DNA of 8,426 nt from Burkholderiales bacterium UBA4615 (GTDB taxonomy: Bacteria > Pseudomonadota > Gammaproteobacteria > Burkholderiales > Burkholderiaceae_E): contig DGIT01000072.1 in the NCBI GenBank assembly GCA_002386465.1, positions 28,809-37,234 on the forward strand. The letters are read 5' to 3'. Positions 5,235 to 8,426 of this stretch are shown in pieces (position 1 is the first letter of the stretch; each line of letters begins with the position of its first letter). A program made the position numbers and the translations under genes. The notes beneath the pieces are model-generated. The model saw only the letters and a program-made list of their open reading frames with translations. It was not told the DNA's origin and did no database searches.

Positions 5235-5987
5235 ATGCCCCACACCCTTGTGCTGTTGCGTCACGGCGAAAGCCAGTGGAACCTCGAGAACCGGTTCACC
5301 GGCTGGACCGACGTCGATCTGACCCCCAACGGGCTGGTCGAAGCACGGCGGGCCGGGCAACTCCTCAAATCAGAGGGTTTCAGCTTCGACCTGTGCTACA
5401 CCTCGATGCTGCGCCGGGCGATCCGCACCCTGTGGACGGTGCAGGACGAGATGGACCTCATGTGGCTGCCCGTCGTGCACTCCTGGCGGCTCAACGAGCG
5501 TCACTATGGCGCATTGCAGGGGCTGAACAAGGCCGAAACCGCCGCCAAATACGGCGACGAGCAGGTGCTGATCTGGCGCCGGGCCTATGGCATCGCCCCC
5601 GACCCGCTGCCTGCGGGCGATCCGCGCGAAGCCCAGGGTGACCCGCGCTATGCCCGTCTCAAGCCCGAGGAACTGCCGCGCACCGAATGCCTGCGCGACA
5701 CCGTGGCCCGCGTGGTGCCGTTCTGGAACGAGTCGATTGCACCTGCCATCCGGGCGGGTAAACGGGTGGTCGTCGCCGCTCACGGCAACTCGCTGCGGGC
5801 CCTGGTGAAGCACCTGGACAATGTCTCCGAGACCGACATCGTCAACATGAATATCCCGACAGCCCGCCCGCTGGTTTACGAGCTTGACGATGATCTGCGC
5901 CCGCTTGGAAGCCGCTATCTGGGCGATGCGGCCGAGATCGAAGCGGCGATGGCGGCCGTGGCCGCCCAGGGCAAGGCCGCACGCTGA
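5235..5987 (+). CDS. gpmA: 2,3-bisphosphoglycerate-dependent phosphoglycerate mutase
   Basis: GpmA interconverts 3-phosphoglycerate and 2-phosphoglycerate in glycolysis and gluconeogenesis through a phosphohistidine intermediate. The protein has 250 residues, as in E. coli. LLRHGESQWNLENRFTGWTDVDLT (7-30) holds the phosphorylated His10; TSMLRRAIRT (57-66), LNERHYGALQGLNKAETAAKYG (86-107, with Glu88) and VVAAHGNSLRALVKHLDNVS (179-198, with His183) complete the active site. The ending GDAAEIEAAMAAVAAQGKAAR is the typical mutase tail. The ATG at 5235 was chosen over an in-frame ATG at 5202 because it gives the canonical MPHTLVLLRHGE start, and 5202 overlaps the -10 box. No Shine-Dalgarno sequence is visible. 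One oddity is NIPTARPLVY (207-216), where relatives usually have NIPTG-x-PLVY. It diverges from the secB operon. Confidence 0.96.
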   Translation: MPHTLVLLRHGESQWNLENRFTGWTDVDLTPNGLVEARRAGQLLKSEGFSFDLCYTSMLRRAIRTLWTVQDEMDLMWLPVVHSWRLNERHYGALQGLNKAETAAKYGDEQVLIWRRAYGIAPDPLPAGDPREAQGDPRYARLKPEELPRTECLRDTVARVVPFWNESIAPAIRAGKRVVVAAHGNSLRALVKHLDNVSETDIVNMNIPTARPLVYELDDDLRPLGSRYLGDAAEIEAAMAAVAAQGKAAR

Positions 5988-6159
5988 GCCTGCGCAAGCC
6001 GGACGTTCGGCCGCCCTTCGCGCAGCTGCACATTCAGTCCTGCCCCGACCGGCGGCAGGCCGTTCTGGCTTTGCGGCCGCACCGCACTGGGGATTGACGA
6101 TTGCGCCCCCATTTGCCCGCGTATACTGATTTTCAACTTTCGCGGTCCTTGCCTCCAAC
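5988..6159 (+). promoter_or_regulatory. gpmA-ctpA intergenic region with hairpins and a ctpA promoter
   Basis: No gene fits here. Just after the gpmA stop, TGCGCAAG (5991-5998) pairs with 6016-6024 (one bulged C), enclosing a smaller CCG/CGG stem. A second inverted repeat is CCTGCC 6039-6044 / GGCAGG 6054-6059. Neither has a T-run, so terminator activity is uncertain. TATACT at 6122-6127 is a good -10 (5 of 6). TTGCGC at 6101-6106 is the nearest -35-like hexamer, with a short 15-bp spacer; TTGACG at 6094-6099 matches better but sits 22 bp away. Transcription would start near 6134, giving a leader of about 26 nt before ctpA. Confidence 0.5.
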
Positions 6160-7599
6160 ATGAAGACTTCATTCAAGCCCCTGGCCCTGGTCGTGGCCGG
6201 TGCGGTCGCCGGCGTTCTGATCAGCCTGGGCGTCACGGCCGTCGCCCAGCGCGACGCGCGTACGGCCCTGCCGCTGGACGATCTGCGCCAGTTCACCGAC
6301 GTGTTCGGCGCAATCAAGGCGTTTTACGTCGAGCCGGTCGAGGACAAGAAGCTCATCCAGGAGGCCATCAGCGGCATGGTGACTGGCCTGGACCCGCATT
6401 CGGCCTTCCTCGATGCCGAGGCCTTCAAGGAACTGCAGGTCGGCACGCAGGGCGAATTCGGTGGCCTGGGCATCGAAGTGGGCACCGAAGACGGTTTCGT
6501 GAAGGTCATCTCGCCGATCGAAGACACCCCTGCGTTTCGTGCCGGCGTGAAGGCTGGCGATCTGATCGTCAAGATCGACGAAAAACCCACCAAGGGCATG
6601 CCGCTCAATGATGCGGTCAAGCTCATGCGCGGCAAGCCCAAGAGCACAGTCACCCTCACGCTGTCACGCAAGGGTGAAACCCGGCCCATCATCGTGCAGC
6701 TCGTTCGCGATGTGATTCGCGTGCAGTCGGTGCGCTCCAAGTTCATCGAGCCGGGCTACGCGTATGTGCGGCTGACCCAGTTCCAGGAGCTGACGGTCGA
6801 CAACATGGCCAAAGCGCTCAGCAACTTCGACAAGCAGGGCCCGGTGAAGGGCCTGGTGCTCGATCTGCGCAACGATCCGGGTGGACTGCTGCATGGTGCC
6901 GTCGGCGTCTCGGCCGCGTTTCTGCCCGCCAAGACGCTGGTGGTCTCCACCGACGGTCGCACCGAAGACGCCAAGCGCAAATACATCGCAAGCCCGGAGG
7001 ATTACGTGCGCGGCGGTCGGGACGACCTGATCTCCAAGCTGCCCGCCTGGGTCCGCACGGTGCCCATGGTGGTGCTCGTGAACGCAGGCTCGGCCTCGGC
7101 GTCGGAAATCGTCGCCGGCGCGCTGCAGGATCACAAGCGTGCCATCGTCATGGGCACGCAAACCTTCGGCAAAGGCTCGGTGCAGTCCATTTTGCCGCTC
7201 ACCAACAACACCGCCATCAAGCTCACCACCGCGCGCTACTACACGCCGGCTGGCCGTTCCATCCAGGCCAAGGGCATCACCCCTGACCTGATCGTCGAGG
7301 AAACCGCCGAGGGCGACATCAGTTCGCAGTTCCGGGTGCGCGAAGCCGACCTGACCCGCCATCTGTCCAACGACAAGGATCGGGAAGACAAGCCGACGGT
7401 GCCTAAGCCCACCGATGCGGCCGCCATCGACAAGCTCAAGGACCGTAAGCCGATCGAATTCGGATCGGTCGAAGACTTCCAGTTGCAGCAGGCCATGAAC
7501 CAGCTGAAGGGTCAGCCGGTTCAGGTGGCCAAGACGGCCCCAGCCACCGAGGCCGCTGCAGCCGACACCACGTCCAGGTCCGGGGCGGCCAAGAAGTAA
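6160..7599 (+). CDS. ctpA: S41 family C-terminal processing peptidase (Ctp)
   Basis: This 479-residue protein is a periplasmic carboxy-terminal processing serine protease. Residues about 8-29 form an uncleaved anchor or signal peptide (LALVVAGAVAGVLISLGVTAVAQ). A PDZ domain follows at about 100-185 (FGGLGIEV...GVKAGDLIVKIDEKP), and then the catalytic core. The Ser-Lys dyad is S313 in NAGSASASEIVAGALQDHKRAI and K338 in TFGKGSVQ. The spacing of 25 residues equals that in E. coli Prc and B. subtilis CtpB, and Q342 is at the expected K+4 position. LDLRNDPGG (234-242) is the conserved oxyanion region. Residues from about 400 form a charged, alanine-rich tail. In Pseudomonas the related CtpA degrades cell-wall cross-link hydrolases with an adaptor; a similar envelope role is plausible here but inferred. 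No Shine-Dalgarno is obvious. moeB follows after 41 bp. Confidence 0.95.
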   Translation: MKTSFKPLALVVAGAVAGVLISLGVTAVAQRDARTALPLDDLRQFTDVFGAIKAFYVEPVEDKKLIQEAISGMVTGLDPHSAFLDAEAFKELQVGTQGEFGGLGIEVGTEDGFVKVISPIEDTPAFRAGVKAGDLIVKIDEKPTKGMPLNDAVKLMRGKPKSTVTLTLSRKGETRPIIVQLVRDVIRVQSVRSKFIEPGYAYVRLTQFQELTVDNMAKALSNFDKQGPVKGLVLDLRNDPGGLLHGAVGVSAAFLPAKTLVVSTDGRTEDAKRKYIASPEDYVRGGRDDLISKLPAWVRTVPMVVLVNAGSASASEIVAGALQDHKRAIVMGTQTFGKGSVQSILPLTNNTAIKLTTARYYTPAGRSIQAKGITPDLIVEETAEGDISSQFRVREADLTRHLSNDKDREDKPTVPKPTDAAAIDKLKDRKPIEFGSVEDFQLQQAMNQLKGQPVQVAKTAPATEAAAADTTSRSGAAKK

Positions 7600-7640
7600 G
7601 TCCCGGTTAGCGGCCGCACCACTCAGGTCAGGCGCAGCAT

Positions 7641-8405
7641 ATGGACGACGCACAGCTGCTGCGCTACAGCCGCCACATCCTGCTCGACGAGATTGGTGTC
7701 GAAGGGCAGGAGCGGCTGCTCGGTGCCACCGCTCTGGTGGTCGGTGCGGGTGGTCTGGGCTCGCCCGCCGCTTTGTACCTGGCCTGTGCCGGCATCGGGC
7801 GGATCATCCTGGCCGACGGCGATACGGTCGATCTCACCAACCTGCAGCGCCAGATCCTGCATCGCGACGATCGGGTTGGCCAATCCAAGGCGCTTTCCGG
7901 GCGACACAGCCTGCTGGACATGAATCCGGGCATCCGGGTGGACGCGGTCACCACGCGTCTGGAGGGCACAGCCTTGCAGGACGCAGTGGCCAGTGCATCG
8001 GTGGTCCTCGACTGCTGCGACAACTTCACCACCCGGCATGCGGTGAATCGCGCCTGTGTGCACGCCAAGGTGCCGCTGGTATCGGGCGCAGCGATCCGCT
8101 TCGACGGGCAGCTCGCAGTGTTCGATGCCCGCCGCGCCGACTCCCCCTGCTACCACTGCCTGTTTGCCGAAGAAGGCGAGACCGAAGCAGTGCAGTGCGC
8201 CACGATGGGCGTCTTTGCGCCGCTCACCGGCATCATCGGCACGATGCAGGCAGCCGAGGCGCTGAAAATCGCGGGGGGATTCGGTACGCCCATGACGGGT
8301 CGGCTGCTGCTGCTTGATGGCCGTGCCCTGGACCTGCATACCGTGAAGGTGCCGCGCGACCCGAACTGTGCAGTGTGCGGCCAGGCGCCCCACCCGAGCA
8401 GCTGA
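7641..8405 (+). CDS. moeB: MoeB/ThiF family sulfur-carrier adenylyltransferase
   Basis: The 254-residue protein (E. coli MoeB 249) belongs to the E1-like family that adenylates the C-terminal glycine of a ubiquitin-like sulfur carrier (MoaD for molybdopterin, ThiS for thiamine). The ATP loop GAGGLGSPAALYL is at 35-47, the nucleotide-binding DGDTVDLTNLQRQ at 59-71 and DCCDN at 124-128. Zinc ligands are CYHC (170-173) and CAVC (243-246), and a candidate catalytic cysteine is C186 before the MGVFAPLTGIIGTMQAAEALK block. MoeB and ThiF are hard to tell apart from sequence; neither moaD nor thiS lies in the window, and there is no C-terminal rhodanese domain. The ATG at 7641 has AGG 8 bases upstream. 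It probably shares the ctpA transcript. The last 21 bases of the window hold nothing further. Confidence 0.93.
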   Translation: MDDAQLLRYSRHILLDEIGVEGQERLLGATALVVGAGGLGSPAALYLACAGIGRIILADGDTVDLTNLQRQILHRDDRVGQSKALSGRHSLLDMNPGIRVDAVTTRLEGTALQDAVASASVVLDCCDNFTTRHAVNRACVHAKVPLVSGAAIRFDGQLAVFDARRADSPCYHCLFAEEGETEAVQCATMGVFAPLTGIIGTMQAAEALKIAGGFGTPMTGRLLLLDGRALDLHTVKVPRDPNCAVCGQAPHPSS

Positions 8406-8426
8406 CCGCGCGCGCCCGGGCATCGC

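Noticed and set aside
3774..5322. Two long plus-strand open frames (256 and 333 residues) opposite secB, grxC and the rhodanese gene
   Set aside because: Both are shadows of three confidently identified genes; the second also runs through the divergent promoter.
5370..6317. 315-residue minus-strand open frame across gpmA, the spacer and the start of ctpA
   Set aside because: It spans two real genes and the ctpA promoter on the opposite strand and resembles no family.
6664..7653. 329-residue minus-strand open frame opposite ctpA
   Set aside because: It mirrors the catalytic half of ctpA, whose motifs are unmistakable; the antisense protein is His/Gly/Arg-rich shadow sequence.
7623..8423. 266-residue minus-strand open frame opposite moeB
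   Set aside because: Antisense shadow of a canonical MoeB/ThiF gene with no motif or ribosome site of its own.

Overview
The window is GC-rich chromosomal DNA, densely filled with housekeeping genes. The protein sequences and gene order point to a betaproteobacterium (Burkholderiales or Rhodocyclales; I cannot settle which). I recognise twelve genes and see no phage, IS element, CRISPR array, tRNA or rRNA. I found no convincing undescribed system; the interest lies in gene order, intergenic architecture and a few small repeats and hairpins.

Left part, plus strand: the 3' end of a comF-type phosphoribosyltransferase gene (1-219), a 154-bp gap, then trmL (374-844), a tRNA wobble-base methyltransferase. 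trmL ends one base away from a convergent gene.

Middle, minus strand: a seven-gene unit read from right to left. The order is membrane-anchored rhodanese (5049-4651), grxC (4611-4351), secB (4298-3813), an exported protein with two SH3-like repeats (3801-3280), gpsA (3251-2241), a LOG-family phosphoribohydrolase (2220-1624) and a nitroreductase (1574-846). Gaps are only 11-52 bp, so co-transcription is likely. The core rhodanese-grxC-secB-gpsA matches the E. coli yibN-grxC-secB-gpsA cluster. It combines thiol/redox chemistry, export of unfolded proteins and the glycerol-3-phosphate supply for phospholipids.

Right part, plus strand: gpmA (5235-5987) diverges from the rhodanese operon across 185 bp that hold overlapping divergent -10 elements. 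It is followed by ctpA (6160-7599), an S41 C-terminal processing protease with its own likely promoter, and then moeB/thiF (7641-8405), an adenylating enzyme for sulfur-carrier proteins.

The layout trmL > / < gpsA-secB-grxC-rhodanese / phosphoglycerate mutase > is the same as in E. coli. Here, however, the cofactor-dependent mutase GpmA sits where E. coli has the unrelated GpmM, the EnvC-type gene next to the mutase is absent, and LOG plus nitroreductase genes occupy the place of cysE.
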